Assembly: GCA_003049465.1 (NCBI GenBank)
Contig: PYSS01000028.1
Location: forward strand, 193,516-257,515
Reading direction: 5' to 3'
Source: Magnaporthiopsis rhizophila
Taxonomy: Eukaryota; Ascomycota; Sordariomycetes; Magnaporthales; Magnaporthaceae
Length of the DNA: 64,000 bases
Every line of letters starts with the position of its first letter. The stretch's first letter is position 1. Positions 22,282-33,631 of the stretch are shown here, piece by piece. The position numbers and the translations under genes were made by a program. The notes under the pieces are model-generated. The model was not told the DNA's origin, searched no databases, and was given only the letters and a program-made list of their open reading frames with translations.

Positions 22282-23176
22282 CCTGGCCAGTAGTCGGGCG
22301 CTCTCCCGCCCTTCTTCCCGTCGTCGGGCTCGGTAGGCCGGTTCTCTAGATATTTAGATGAATATCTATTTATCTAGAGGTGCCTGTACTAGGAGCAGCC
22401 CCTCTTCTTCTTCTTTCGGCCGGCTGCGTGCTCTGGATGCTCTAGACAAGGTGGGTAGCGCGGCCCAGGTCCTGGTGGCGCATCTGGGAGTGCCACGAGC
22501 AAGACCGACGACTCCCAATCAATGGCTTTCTCCCTCTGCCGGTGTCTGGTGCCACTGAGCACACATGCAACATTCAATGGACGAATACGGCGAGGCGGTG
22601 ATGGGTCGGTCGGTGCATGGGGGCGTGCAGTTCAGCACGTTGTCTCGAGCAGTCTTGATTTCACAGAATCAAAGACCACCTTAGTCGGTCTGGCGAAGAG
22701 GAAATAGGAAAGTCAATTGCGTGGCCAATGTTACCCCCCGCGATTCGATTGCTTCCGAGTCGGCTAGAGGATGTATTAGAATGGAATCATCTCGAGATGT
22801 ATCCGGTGGAATCTTCCCCTGCGGCATCAGGTTCAACCAGCTGTTCCATTATCCTCGCGGAATGTATCAACTTCTGATTGTTTTGTTCGACGTCCTGCCG
22901 CCGCGCATGCAGTTGACAGCGCTAGAATTAGGTCGAAGAACGCCCGCTGCTCGTCGAACGTTCCTTCCCCGGTGGGGGTAGCCGGCGGGGTGGAGGCGAT
23001 ATGCAGGGGAGCTAGAGCTCCAGTTGGCAAGACCGACGGAACCCGAAAAAAACAATACAGGGAAACGCGACAGGAAGAAAACAATTGAGAGAAAGGGATC
23101 GCAAAGCCAACCCCGACATGATCTCGCCGTAACAACGCGACACGACCAGCCAATTCACCTCCCCGCCCGACCCAAA
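22282..23176. promoter_or_regulatory. Divergent promoter region, chitinase and Jip5-like gene
   Basis: About 0.9 kb. An AT-rich palindromic stretch (TAGATATTTAGATGAATATCTA, near 22345-22368) lies about 70 bp before the chitinase ATG and could serve as its core promoter. No gene recognised. Confidence 0.4.
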
Positions 23177-24533
23177 ATGCTCGAGAACCTCTGCTCTCTA
23201 CCGCTGAACGCCGAGCTCTTCACCCAGGTGCTCCATCCCGAGAAGCCGCTGGTGACGGTCGGCCTGGCGAGTGGCCATGTGCACTGCTTCAAGATCCCCG
23301 ACGGCCAGGAGGACGGCAAGGGCCTTATAGAGGAGGTGTGGTCAACACGGAGGCACAAGGGCAGCTGCCGCAGCCTAGCCTACAGCCATGACGGCGAGGG
23401 TATGAATCAACCACCGTGTCACGGGGCGGGCGAGACACGCTTCGTGTGCGCCAGACAGTGTGCAACGTTTGGTGGACGCTGCAAGGCTAACATGCATGCC
23501 CTTTTGCTTTTGACGCTGCAACACACAAACAGTCGTATACTCGGCCGGCACCGATTGTATCGTCAAGCAGTTCTCCGCCGAGACGGGCCAGGTGGCGTCC
23601 AAGATCAACATCCCTCTCCGCGGCAGCCACCAGGATGCCCCCGCTATCATGCACGTCCTGGCGCCCAAGACGCTGCTGCTCGGAACCGACTCGGGCGCCC
23701 TCCACATCTTCGACCTGCGCGACAACCGGAGCATCAACCCGGAGCCTGCCCGCAAGCACATGCCCCACGACGACTACGTCACGAGCCTCACCCCGCTCCC
23801 AGCCTCGGCCGAGAGCACGTCGGGCTTCCCCAAGCAGTGGGTGAGCACCGGAGGCAGCACCCTTGCCGTCACGGACCTGCGAAGCGGCATCATGGCCCGG
23901 AGCGAAGACCAGGAGGACGAGCTGCTATGCTCTACCATCATCCCCGCCGGCCTGGGGCCCAAGAAGATGCGCCGAAACGCCGTCGTCGCCGTCGGCACCG
24001 GCTCTGGCGTCCTCACCCTGTGGGACCGCGGCTCCTGGGATGATCAGCAGGAGCGCATCTACGTCGCCGGCGGCCGCGGCAAGGATGAGTCAGATAGTCT
24101 CGACTGCATCGTGCGTGGGCCCGAGTCCCTCGGCTGGGGCACGAAGGTGGCCGTCGGGGCTGGCGATGGAAACCTCAGCATAGTTGATCTTCGTCGGAGG
24201 GAGGTCGAGACGGTCCTCCGCCACGACGACCTCGAGGGAGTGACGGCCATTGACTTTGACTGCCTAGGGAGGATGATCAGCGGCGGCGGGAAGACGGTCA
24301 AGGTCTGGGCAGAGGCCGAGTCCCGGCCTCAGGACGACGTGGAGGATGCACAGTCCAAGAAACGGGCCCGCGAAGACGATGAAGATGACGAGGACGGCGA
24401 GGATGGCAGTGACAGTGACAGCGATGACTCGTCCGAAGAGGAGCAACCGGTGCCGGTCCAGTCCAACCAGAGTAAGCGGAGGAAAGGCAAAGGAAAACCG
24501 CCGGGCACGCTCGCCTTCCCCGGACTGGACTAG
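23177..24533 (+). CDS. JIP5: WD-repeat protein Jip5/WDR55 family
   Basis: Structure join(23177..23399,23533..24533), 407 aa. The intron (133 nt, GTATGA donor, CAG acceptor) joins SHDGEG to [14 protein letters not shown], completing a WD blade. The start [21 protein letters not shown] and blades such as [20 protein letters not shown] and [18 protein letters not shown] match the Jip5/WDR55 family, nucleolar WD40 proteins linked to ribosome biogenesis. The end is very acidic ([22 protein letters not shown]), then basic KRRKGKGK, as in family members, and finishes in TLAFPGLD. Confidence 0.93.
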
Positions 24534-25190
24534 GCAACTAGGCAAAATGACCCCGTATTCTCTCATCTAGGTGCCCTCTCCGTTACAGGGGATGTCAAAG
24601 GTGAGTCCGGTGCCGTATTGCCAACATCGCGTTTCCCAGCATGCAGATGCCTACTGTTCCCCGGTCTATAAAGGGAACGAGATGGAGGAAGGGGAAATAA
24701 ATGTGATTGAAAAAAGAGAAAAAAAGAAGAAGAAGAAGAAGCTAAATAGTAATAAGACTAAATATAACTAATAATCTTTTTTCCAATTTCGAACCCATGT
24801 GCCCCTCGGCCAGGCGTTCCCGCGCCTCGGTAGTAGACTACCTATATCCCTCACCCAAGAAAGGAGCCAATTTGTCTCCCAGATGAAGTTTCTCGAAGAT
24901 CGAACACCCCTATACGAGGCGGGTGGCCCCTGAGGTCAAGGACCCGGAGGGACGCACACGCATGCGATTCACGTTTACTGCCTCCTCCACCGGTAGCGGC
25001 GGTCCAAAGGCCCGGAGCGGCAGCAGTCAGAAGCCGGCGGCCGAGACGGCGTCGGCGCGGGACCGGACCGAGTCGCGTCTGCAGAAGCCGGCCCTGGGAG
25101 CCGCCGCGAAGAGGACGCGCTTGTTCGGTTCCCGGGGCGGTGCGCGCGCCAAAGGAGGTCTTCGTGGCCCTCCAGGCGACTGCCCCGCCG
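24534..25190. other. Intergenic, purine-rich tract
   Basis: Contains an A/G-rich run (24710-24770) just past the Jip5 gene and a GC-rich stretch with overlapping ORFs on both strands. The minus-strand frame 24851-25228 has no recognisable motif and may be decayed coding sequence continuing from the 2EXR relic. Confidence 0.35.
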
Positions 25191-25420
25191 TCATAGTCTT
25201 GGTAGTTTTTTCCGCGGCGTTTTGGCACGTGGAGCGTTCAATGAAGCGAATAGGATGACGATGACGCGTCGCCCCTTGGGGAGCGCGTACCGCCAGATCG
25301 CGACCCGAAGCCCGGGCGGGAGCTTGACAAACGAGGTGAACTCGCTGAGCGCGCCATCCTGATCGAGAGATGGCGGTCGCGGGTTGGCGACGAAGTCATT
25401 GAGGATTTTTACAGGGCATT
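25191..25420 (-). pseudogene. 2EXR-domain protein relic
   Basis: The minus-strand frame closing at 25191 reads SEFTSFVKLPPGLRVAIWRYA, then LPKGRRVIVI, the signature of the fungal 2EXR domain (LPxELRxxIWxxALP). The frame has no ATG; it is open back to a stop near 25435 and ends soon after the domain in a basic tail. The usual downstream part with a second conserved arm is missing or frameshifted. Probably a truncated or decayed copy of this large fungal family, though an undetected 5' exon cannot be excluded. Confidence 0.6.
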
Positions 25421-26508
25421 GCTTCTACGGTGATGTGAAATATACACATCAATAAACCGACGTTCCCCTGTTTCGCACCTTGGCTCTTCGCCTGTGATCT
25501 CCAATTGTTTTTTTTTTTCTTTATTATTAGCGGACGGAAATCTGAAGCCTGGCCAGAGCAAGGCAGAGCGGGTATACGGGAATTGGTGGCTCTGGGATTG
25601 CAATCACCAACGTTGCCAACAGCCAAAAACACCTTACCAATCATGGTACACCAACACCCATCCTGCCTGCAGATCCCTCCAGCTTGACCGCGTCGTAGCC
25701 ATTGAGGAGGTGATCAAGGAAGGACATCGGAATCCATAAAGTCCAACGTCACTGTCCGCAAGGCGCAAAAGTGCAAAATATGATGATTGTATCGGACGCA
25801 GTTCATGGAAGTTGCTCTGCCCCCTTTTCTTCTATTCCCAATTAATCTGAGGCTGGGAGAGTTCAGTTCGCAATCGCTCCTCCCCAGCCTGGTACCTTCT
25901 CCGTGAAGAGTGGATCCCACCGCATGACATTGACGGCCACTCCGTAGGGCGGGAGCGTCGCAAGCAAGACCCAACACGGGTCTCGTCGCCGTGGCCAGCA
26001 ATCGCACCACGGTGTTGGGTTTTGGCATGATTCCTGTCCCGCTCGACCCGAACTGACGACGGGAGGCGGGCCGGGGGCACGCTTCAGACGATAAGCGAGC
26101 TTACCATATTGGTGGGCTTCAACTTATCTATTGAGTCGCGGATGCCTTGGGAAGATCAGTCCCCACAACGGGGGAGTTACAGCAAGGACATCCCCTGAAC
26201 GAGACACGGCATGCCGGGGCGGACCAACTACGGGTGTCGGAGACATACAGCACAGAAGTTGCAGACGGAAGGAAGAAAAAAAAAAGAAAAAAAAGAAAGA
26301 AAGAAACGGAAAAAGAGCGAAACCCAATGCCTGTTTCGTTTTGTTTGCCCCTTGCCAGGTCTGCACTACGGCATTATGAAAAAATCGTACATGAAAACCT
26401 CGTCTCGAAAACAAGCTACCTAAAGATAGACCATCATAAAAATCGAAAGGGAAAAGAAAAAGTGCTACTAAGCAAGCCAATAACGCCCTATTCTTGTTCC
26501 CGTTTAAT
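25421..26508. other. Intergenic, nothing recognisable
   Basis: About 1.1 kb with a T-run near 25506-25520 and an A/G-rich tract at 26266-26315. It is the 3' flank of the repeat-protein gene. No gene supported. Confidence 0.35.
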
Positions 26509-28332
26509 TTAGCCCTGCACCAGACTGTTGAACAGGTCGGCGGTGGTGGCATCCCTGGTGCCGGCGGCCTCGACCTGCTTCTTCGCGTCCAGGCACTTGG
26601 TAATGGCAGCCTGGTTGGCGTTGCAAGTGCGCGAGTTGAGCTGGTCGCAGACGCGGTTCATGATGATGCTGGGGTTCAGGGCGTCGGACTGGCCCTTCAG
26701 GATGGCGGGGTCGACGGGGAGGAAGGTACCCTCGTCCGCCTTGCGGTTAGGACGACCCTTAGCGAACTCGATGGTGGGCTTGCAGGTACCGAAGTCGAGA
26801 GCGCCGTTGCCGTTGCCATTGCCCTGGTTGCCGTTACCATTGCCCTGGTTGCCGTTACCATTGCCCTGGTTGCCGTTACCATTGCCCTGGTTGCCGTTAC
26901 CATTGCCCTGGTTGCCGTTACCATTGCCCTGGTTGCCGTTACCATTGCCCTGGTTGCCGTTACCATTGCCCTGGTTGCCGTTACCATTGCCCTGGTTGCC
27001 GTTACCATTGCCCTGGTTGCCGTTACCATTGCCCTGGTTGCCGTTACCATTGCCCTGGTTGCCGTTACCATTGCCCTGGTTGCCGTTACCATTGCCCTGG
27101 TTGCCGTTACCATTGCCCTGGTTGCCGTTACCATTGCCCTGGTTGCCGTTACCATTGCCCTGGTTGCCGTTACCATTGCCCTGGTTGCCGTTACCATTGC
27201 CCTGGTTGCCGTTACCATTGCCCTGGTTGCCGTTACCATTGCCCTGGTTGCCGTTACCATTGCCCTGGTTGCCGTTACCATTGCCCTGGTTGCCGTTACC
27301 ATTGCCCTGGTTGCCGTTACCATTGCCCTGGTTGCCGTTACCATTGCCCTGGTTGCCGTTACCATTGCCCTGGTTGCCGTTACCATTGCCCTGGTTGCCG
27401 TTACCATTGCCCTGGTTGCCGTTACCATTGCCCTGGTTGCCGTTACCATTGCCCTGGTTGCCGTTACCATTGCCCTGGTTGCCGTTACCATTGCCCTGGT
27501 TGCCGTTACCATTGCCCTGGTTGCCGTTACCATTGCCCTGGTTGCCGTTACCATTGCCCTGGTTGCCGTTACCATTGCCCTGGTTGCCGTTACCATTGCC
27601 CTGGTTGCCATTGCCTTGGTTGCCATTGCCTTGGTTGCCATTGCCTTGGTTGCCGTTGCCATTGCCCTGGTTGCCGCCGTTGCACTTCTGGTTTCCACCG
27701 TCCTTCTTGTTTCCACCGTTGTTGTTCTGGTTTCCGCCATTGTTCTGGTTTCCACCGTTGTTGTTCTGGTTGCCACCGTTGTTGTTGCCAGCACCAGCAC
27801 CAGCACCGGCACCGCCGCTAGCGGGGGTGCCCGTGTCACCACGAGTGAAGTTGCTGAACCCTTGGGCGATGCTGATGGCAGCCACGCTCAGGCCGTTGGA
27901 GTCAAAGGGGGCGGTGAGCGACTTCTTGGAGTTGGCGTTCTGCACATCCGAGCCCGTGACGGCGGGGTCGACCAGGGGCACGATACCGCGCAGCTCCTGG
28001 GTCGCGGGCAGGGTCGCATCGTCACAGATCTTGGGGATCGAGACGGCGAACGGGTTGAAGTTCATCTCGGCGGCGACGAGACCACGGGCAGCCGCGATGA
28101 CATCGTCGGTGGAGCCGAGCTGGGTAACGATCTGGTCGGCAAGCTCAAGCTTGGCGCAGGCGCTGGCCGCAGCCAGGAGAACACCGGGGATCTGGCCCGA
28201 GAGGGTGGCGGCCTGGCCAGGCTGGCCACGGTTGCCCAGGGCCCCGACAGCAGCGGCGGGGATACCTTCCTGGCCGAAGCGAGCCTCAACAGAAGCCAGG
28301 ATGGCGGCGAAGAAGAGAGCCTTGGAAGACAT
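26509..28332 (-). CDS. Secreted cell-wall-type protein with GNGNQGN heptad repeats
   Basis: Single exon, 607 aa. The N-terminus MSSKALFFAAILASVEARFGQ is a signal peptide. It is followed by a conserved fungal domain (IPGVLLAAASACAKLELADQ; FNPFAVSIPKICDD; ELRGIVPLVDP; GLSVAAISIAQGFSNFT) known to me from secreted hypotheticals that databases often mislabel. Then come a Gly/Ala linker, Asn/Gly-rich GGNQNNNGGN units, and a perfect array of GNGNQGN heptads. The end is a conserved Cys-containing domain (GTCKPTIEFAKGRPNRKADE; MNRVCDQLNSRTCNANQAAITKC). This is a probable extracellular or wall protein; the two flanking domains can vary little while the spacer changes length. The long ORFs on other frames are by-products of the repeat. 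Confidence 0.88.
   Translation of the reverse strand: MSSKALFFAAILASVEARFGQEGIPAAAVGALGNRGQPGQAATLSGQIPGVLLAAASACAKLELADQIVTQLGSTDDVIAAARGLVAAEMNFNPFAVSIPKICDDATLPATQELRGIVPLVDPAVTGSDVQNANSKKSLTAPFDSNGLSVAAISIAQGFSNFTRGDTGTPASGGAGAGAGAGNNNGGNQNNNGGNQNNGGNQNNNGGNKKDGGNQKCNGGNQGNGNGNQGNGNQGNGNQGNGNQGNGNGNQGNGNGNQGNGNGNQGNGNGNQGNGNGNQGNGNGNQGNGNGNQGNGNGNQGNGNGNQGNGNGNQGNGNGNQGNGNGNQGNGNGNQGNGNGNQGNGNGNQGNGNGNQGNGNGNQGNGNGNQGNGNGNQGNGNGNQGNGNGNQGNGNGNQGNGNGNQGNGNGNQGNGNGNQGNGNGNQGNGNGNQGNGNGNQGNGNGNQGNGNGNQGNGNGNQGNGNGNQGNGNGNQGNGNGNQGNGNGNQGNGNGNQGNGNGNQGNGNGNGALDFGTCKPTIEFAKGRPNRKADEGTFLPVDPAILKGQSDALNPSIIMNRVCDQLNSRTCNANQAAITKCLDAKKQVEAAGTRDATTADLFNSLVQG
26819..27595 (-). repeat. 37 tandem copies of a 21-bp unit
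   Basis: 777 bp, exactly 37 units of 21 bp, reading TTGCCCTGGTTGCCGTTACC plus A on the plus strand and GNGNQGN (minus strand) in the protein. Copies look identical through the array; variants (CCATTGCCTTGG type) appear only at the 27596-27665 edge, so the core has been homogenised recently. Confidence 0.93.
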
Positions 28333-31186
28333 GGTTGGTCAAGATTTGGGTTGGTCTGGAAGACGAGGCAAAAAAGTTTCCGACTAGCGGCGGAGAAGCG
28401 AAAATAGAGTCAAATAGGTATAAAGTTTAAACAACAAATGCTTGGTTGGTCAGAGACGAAAGAATGTCGATAGAATATCAAAAAGGCAGTTCACAGAACT
28501 GTAAAAGAATGGAAGATGCCGAGAAGTGCAAAAAGAAAGACTGGTTTTCAAGAGAAGGCTGGGTTGAGAGTGAGGATAGAGGGGAAGAAACGAGACAGGC
28601 GGGCGGATTAACGGGATATATATATCATGGCATCTGGATACCAAGGAGAGAGGGTCTCACGGGAACCGAAGACTGGACCGTGCATCCCACTGTCCGCCAG
28701 CCGAGAAGTCATTGGCAGGCAAGCAGAAACCACCATCACCGACCCCTGCCGGCGATCACACAGGCGCGCACGATATGGGACGGCCGGGCATAACGTCTCA
28801 AGGGGATGGCGCTTACACCGATCGCAACCGGCTGGACCCCATAGGCAGGCGGGTGCGCTGTTTGCCAAGTAAGTTTACGGCCAGTGCTTGTGTGTGTTTT
28901 TGTCCGGTCAGGGGTTCCAGATCGAGCTTGAAGCTGATGGTTGCTTGAAGACCAGCTAGCGCTCCCGCAACCCTGTCGGTCCCCACCAAGCTTTGGGCAG
29001 GGGTGAGAAGAGGCTGCGGTCAGCTGCGATCAGGCCCGAAGGTACGTTTAGGTCTCGGTTAGAGATGCGGGTGTTGCACCAGATCAAAAAGGTCCGGGTG
29101 GCAGTTGTCTCTATCTCTGCCATTGGCTTGCGATCCTTCTGTCTTCTGTCTGCCGCTCGGCTCCCTATCCGGAACGATGGGACGCTGCGACTGTCAGATG
29201 GCACAAACTCGCCGCCCGATAAGGTATGGCAGACAAAATTGCTGGTAACCCTTTTAGCTCGACCGTCATGGCGAGACGGACCATGACGACATAGGCCTTG
29301 CAGCCGGCACCCAGACCGGAATGCCATTTCTCCCTCGCTACCGATGTCAGCAGGCGAGTAGCAGCTGCGGTGTGCGTAAGTGCTGTGGACACGGGTATGA
29401 AAAGCGCCGAGTGGACTTCTCGAGCCGGCCGACACAGAAGAGCCAGGAATGTTTCAAGCTCGCTTCGTCGTGCCCCAGAGCTGATCTTCTCCACGTGTGG
29501 AGTGGCCGCTGGCTTCTGGCCAACCTCACTCCCCAATTTCGGGTCTGGTCGGATCCGCCCCTTTGCGGATATTGTAGGACGGGGCCCCTATGGTTGCCGC
29601 CCGGTTGCGCTGTATGCCTCAGCATGCAGATGACGTGTGTGAGCTTGTGGCGGCAAGTCCGCAGGTCAATCCCCGAAAACAGAAATATGCTTAAAGCACC
29701 CATGGACGCGCCGGGCTTCCATCCGCGCCATGTCTCAAATCAGCGCTACGAGCGGATCCCCCTGGACGAGCGACCGTCGGAGATCCTGGGCAGATGGGAA
29801 ATCTCTGTCGTTTCGATCTCTGTCGACGTCTGATGGTAAACCCGCCATATCTTGCGCCAGCGAGGCGGTTCACGATGATCTGAGCGTTCGAATGTGCGTG
29901 CGGCTCAGCGGCCTCGCGTACAGCTGGGTGGGCCGCTGGGAAGGCAGCCGTATGCTCGAATGGACATGATTGGTCAAGATCTGGGCCTCGCCTGGCCTTG
30001 CTGTGGGGCCCTGAGCATTCTCTGACAAAGGCGAGACGACGTGGGTTTCCTTTTTGCTGCGGGTCTCTTCGCCCTTCGCGCCCTCGGCCCTTGGCCAGCT
30101 CGCTTGCGACGATGGCGTCCTTTTTGCCGAAGGTGGAGGACTGTGTTTTCCATCCTGCTCAAATGGCTCGCTTCGACGTCGCGGACCCCCTTGAGACGGG
30201 GTCCTGCGCTTGTTCGGCTCGTGATCCCGAAAAAAAAAAAAAAAAAATCCCAGCAATGCGAAGCGGACTTTAGGGGGTTCAATATTGGACGGAAAAATTC
30301 AGACTGTGACCGCTTCTTTTCGCCAGGTTGAAGCTGGACCCAGAAATCCTTTCCCTTGCATATAGGGACAAAGAACCGCAGCTCCGCCAGACGGCGTCTC
30401 CTGGACGACGAAGACGACGGCGCCGACAATGACCGCGTCTTCCTTGCACCCGCCCCCTTTTGGAGGTCGCACAGCTCCCTCGCGGCCCGGAATGTCACAC
30501 GCGGGAAACCAGGTCCAGTCTGGGGCGATCACCGTCAGTGCCACCAAAGGCCGGTCGGTCCCATCGTGGCAACGCATCGACACAGGGACCTCGTAGCTGA
30601 TCGCCGGCGGGCCCCGGATCGACACATTCTTCTTTTATTCTCCATTCCCACTTGGGAGCAAAGGCCTCGACCGTCCATCTCATCTCTCGGCTTGCCCCTT
30701 TTCCTGATCCGGTCTCCACTGATCTTCTCACAATGTCATCAGCACAACATGGCCTGAGCTCTAAGCGTCCTGACTAAGGGGTGCACTGATTCTTCGGATG
30801 AAGCTCTGCCGGCTGGTTTTGCTCTGTTTCGATTTCTCATTTGTTTTCCTCCGAAAGGTTACCGCCAACGTCCATCCGGGTTATTTTCCTTGCCGCAAGG
30901 GGCATTCGGGCTTTCACAAGGCATGACAATAGTAGCTGGCTTGGACGAGCATATAGAAACGATCGACACATTTTTTTTTTCCGTCTTCCTTCGCATTATG
31001 CCATGCGTCTCCACGCAATTGGCAGGGGTCTATATATAGTCCGAGAAGGTAATGACAAAGAGACGAAAATCCGCACATGTGAAGGGTGGAGGTGGTCTGA
31101 TCATGATACCTGGCATTGCATCACATAACAGCATTAGCCGCGCACTGGGCGATCACCGGTCAGTCGTCCGCTGCTGCGGCATCGGA
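28333..31186. other. 2.85-kb intergenic region, no gene recognised
   Basis: Upstream region of the repeat protein and 3' flank of the mitochondrial-type gene. It contains an ATATATAT element (28616-28626), an A-run of about 18 at 30230-30247 and several ORFs of up to 170 codons without motifs or convincing codon pattern. RNA genes were looked for by eye and not found. Confidence 0.4.
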
Positions 31187-31958
31187 TTAGCTGCTCCCTA
31201 GCGGGTGTGTGCCGACGGTATCATTGGTCGCCTTCACCGCGTCACCTGGCACCGAAACGGACTCTTGCCCAGGAGATGGGCTGAGCCTGAATGTGTCAAG
31301 ACGTTCGTTCCCCAGAATCACTTTGGCGAGACCTCGTGTGTTAGTTGGGTTCCCAGCCATGACAAAACAATACAGTTGCCGAGGCAAACTTACATCGATC
31401 ATACAGAAAATAGCTTGTAACCAGCAGCAGAGGCACACCGACCACGGCACCGGTGTAGCTCCATGTGGCCCGTTTGTACTCCTTTGACCCTGTGTCGACC
31501 TTTGCGGGGGGTTTAGGGAGTTCTTCTGGGGCCGCCGTGGGGTTTCGAGGGGCGGTGGTCGCCTTGACAGGAGGAGGCCGCGTGGGAGACACTGGCTTGG
31601 ATCCGGACGCAAAGGGTGTCGGATCCGCAGCCTTGACCTTTGGCTGCTGAGCGGCCCTTTTAACCTTGACGAAGCTGGGGCTAGCCTGCGTGACCTTTTT
31701 CACAGGCGCCGCCCCTGTCTTCTTCGCCGTTGCCACGGCCGGCCCGGCAGATGGCACGGCGGCCTTCTTCGGCGTGGCGGTGGTGGCAGTGGCGGTGGAT
31801 TTGGTGCTGGTCTTTTTCTTGGTGGCTGGGGACTTGGAGGCGGTGGTGGCGGCGTGACGGGTGCCCTGGGCCCGACACGCAAGCGACACGGGGGCCCAGG
31901 TCGGGGCCAGCAGGCACCTCCTCGTTATGGCGGGTGCGAAGATCCGGTGTGGTGGCAT
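31187..31958 (-). CDS. Predicted mitochondrial single-TM protein, Ala/Lys/Thr-rich
   Basis: Structure complement(join(31187..31332,31394..31958)), 236 aa. The intron is 61 nt with GTAAGT donor and CAACTAAC branch point. The start MPPHRIFAPAITRRCLLAP is basic and hydroxyl/hydrophobic, as in mitochondrial presequences. A long low-complexity segment follows (KKKTSTKSTATATTATPKKA). Then EYKRATWSYTGAVVGVPLLLVTSYFLYDR gives one TM span near residues 167-188, and across the splice CLAKVILGNERLDTF. Fungal hypotheticals with this TM-YDR-LGNE arrangement are common; function unknown to me. It is divergent from the broken NAD(P)-binding gene. Confidence 0.75.
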
Positions 31959-32543
31959 CTTAATGGAGGGAACCTCTTTGCTCACGGAGAAAAAAAAAAT
32001 CAAGACACCGCCAAATCGGGGTCGGTTGTGTTTTGTTTTTGCACTGATGAAGAGAGAGGACAGCAGGAAGAACAGAAAAAATCATTCATACTCACCCACA
32101 CCACCACCCAAACCCGCCAGTTGACTAGAACAGTCACACACACGTCCAAACCCCGACTTGTGTCTTCCTCACGCGTCGTCGTCGCGATTTCACGAAATTG
32201 CAGTTCATGCGCCCGCCCAAACCAGTTGGCGATACAGTAGTCCTATTGTGGAGAATTAATGGCGCCCTTACCCCGCACTCTTTCATGCTGCCTTTTGCTT
32301 TCGATGTATCTACCTACGTAGGTACGTACCACCTACTGCTGTCTAAACTTGTCACACAATGACGTGCGTTTGATACGTCATATAGGTGCATCTATCGGGC
32401 TACCAATGGTTCTGAAGTCAGCCCCTGTTTTGGTTGGGTTAGATCCAACCCTTTTGCTTCGACACAAACATCTAGAGAGATACCTACTGTCCAATCCGGA
32501 GAAATATCAAGCACATTACTAGCCAATATCTATCCAAAACACC
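31959..32543. promoter_or_regulatory. Divergent intergenic region
   Basis: About 585 bases, moderately AT-rich, with CCTACGTAGGTACGTACC-type palindromic repeats near 32310-32335. No gene seen. Confidence 0.35.
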
Positions 32544-33631
32544 ATGGCTGCCCGCAGTGTTCTGATCCTCGGAGGAAGTCAGTTAATGCCAAAAAGATGC
32601 TTGACAAAGCCACACAGATGGAAAGATCTCGAGGCTCCTCACGCCGATGCTGCTAGGCAAAGGCTGGAAGGTCACCAGCGTCATCAGAGATCCGGCGCAG
32701 CAACAGGCCGTCAGGGCCGACGTCCCCGCCTCGGGGACCCTTGATATCCTCGTCCGCAGCCTCGAGGAGGTCAAGAGCGAGGCGGACGCCAGCGCCATCA
32801 TCTAGGAATCGAACCCAGACTACATCGTGTGGTCCGCCGGGTGCGGGAACCCCTGAATACCCACTCACACACACACATAAACACCAGCGTTCATCCCTGC
32901 TTGGCCACATGCATATCCATGGAAACAGTAAACAAACTCGACTGACTCCAAGGGGCGGGGGGCTGGGTGACTCTTATATACAGAGCCGGCGGCAAGGGTG
33001 CCCCGGAACGCACCTTCGCCATGGACCGGGACGCCGCCATCCCACTTTATCAAGGTGTGAGTCTCTGCCGTGCACTTTAAAACGCACGCAACATGACCCT
33101 CCCCTCCCCTTTGCCCTAGCCACGTTGCCGTTAAAACACAGCTCGGCCGCAACCCCGTCCGCCAAGCGCTTCATCATGATCTCGCACCTGGCGTCACGGT
33201 GGTCCAAGCCCGGATTGTGGTCGTCGGACGACTGGAAGAGCTGCCTGCACCCGGCCGAGCAGGTGATGCCGCGCTACTACCAGGCCAGGCTCGCGGCCGA
33301 CGAGGCGCTGCATCGCGAGGCCCGGAAACGGGAACGGGACGGGGACGAGGACTTTGTCGCCGTCTGCCTGCGGCCGGGTTCGCTGACCGACGAGCCGGCC
33401 GGCGCCGTCGAGCTTGGGAGGACGAGGGCGGCCTCCGGCAAGGTGAGCCGCGCCAGCGTCGCCGAGGTCGCGACGGGGCTGCTGTCTCTCGACGACGAGC
33501 AGGCCCGCGGCGTCCGGAACAGCTGGCTGGACCTGCTCGATGGGGACGAGGACGTGCAGCGCGCCGTAGAGCGCGTCGCCCAAGAACGAGTTGACGTTGC
33601 GGCGAGTGAGCCGGTGTTTGAGGAGGAGTAG
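32544..33631 (+). pseudogene. Broken NAD(P)-binding (NmrA-like/atypical SDR) gene
   Basis: The reading MAARSVLILGGN-GKISRLLTPMLLGKGWKVTSVIRDP is a clear Rossmann start, after removing a 40-nt intron (32578-32617, GTCAGT to CACAG). The frame continues LDILVRSLEEVKSEADASAII and then meets TAG at 32803-32805, followed in the same frame by ESNPDYIVWSAG. Intron 32841-32983 leads to AGGKGAPERTFAMDRDAAIP. Around 33045-33056 the frame appears shifted by one (T-run), with GTGAGT just after; using a weaker donor one frame can be kept. The rest (PSAKRFIMISHLASRWSKPG to EPVFEEE) is intact to 33631. One stop and a likely frameshift suggest a recent pseudogene; a sequencing error is the rival explanation. 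Confidence 0.72.

Noticed and set aside
26494..28407. ORFs of 381-637 codons on both strands over the repeat array
   Set aside because: The 21-bp unit has no stop in several frames, so every frame stays open. Only the minus-strand frame from 28332 has a signal peptide and conserved flanks.
28333..31186. ORFs up to 170 codons between the repeat protein and the mitochondrial-type gene
   Set aside because: They overlap on both strands with Arg/Ser/Pro-rich composition and no domain, signal peptide or splice continuity.
32571..32580. A destroyed splice donor (GGAAGT) in the NmrA-like gene
   Set aside because: The GTCAGT three bases further on gives LILGG-N-GKIS in frame, so the donor is intact and only the later stop and shift count as lesions.
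32805..32820. tRNA B-box-like GTCTGGGTTCGATTCC on the minus strand
   Set aside because: It lies within the Rossmann coding frame and no A box or cloverleaf pairs with it.
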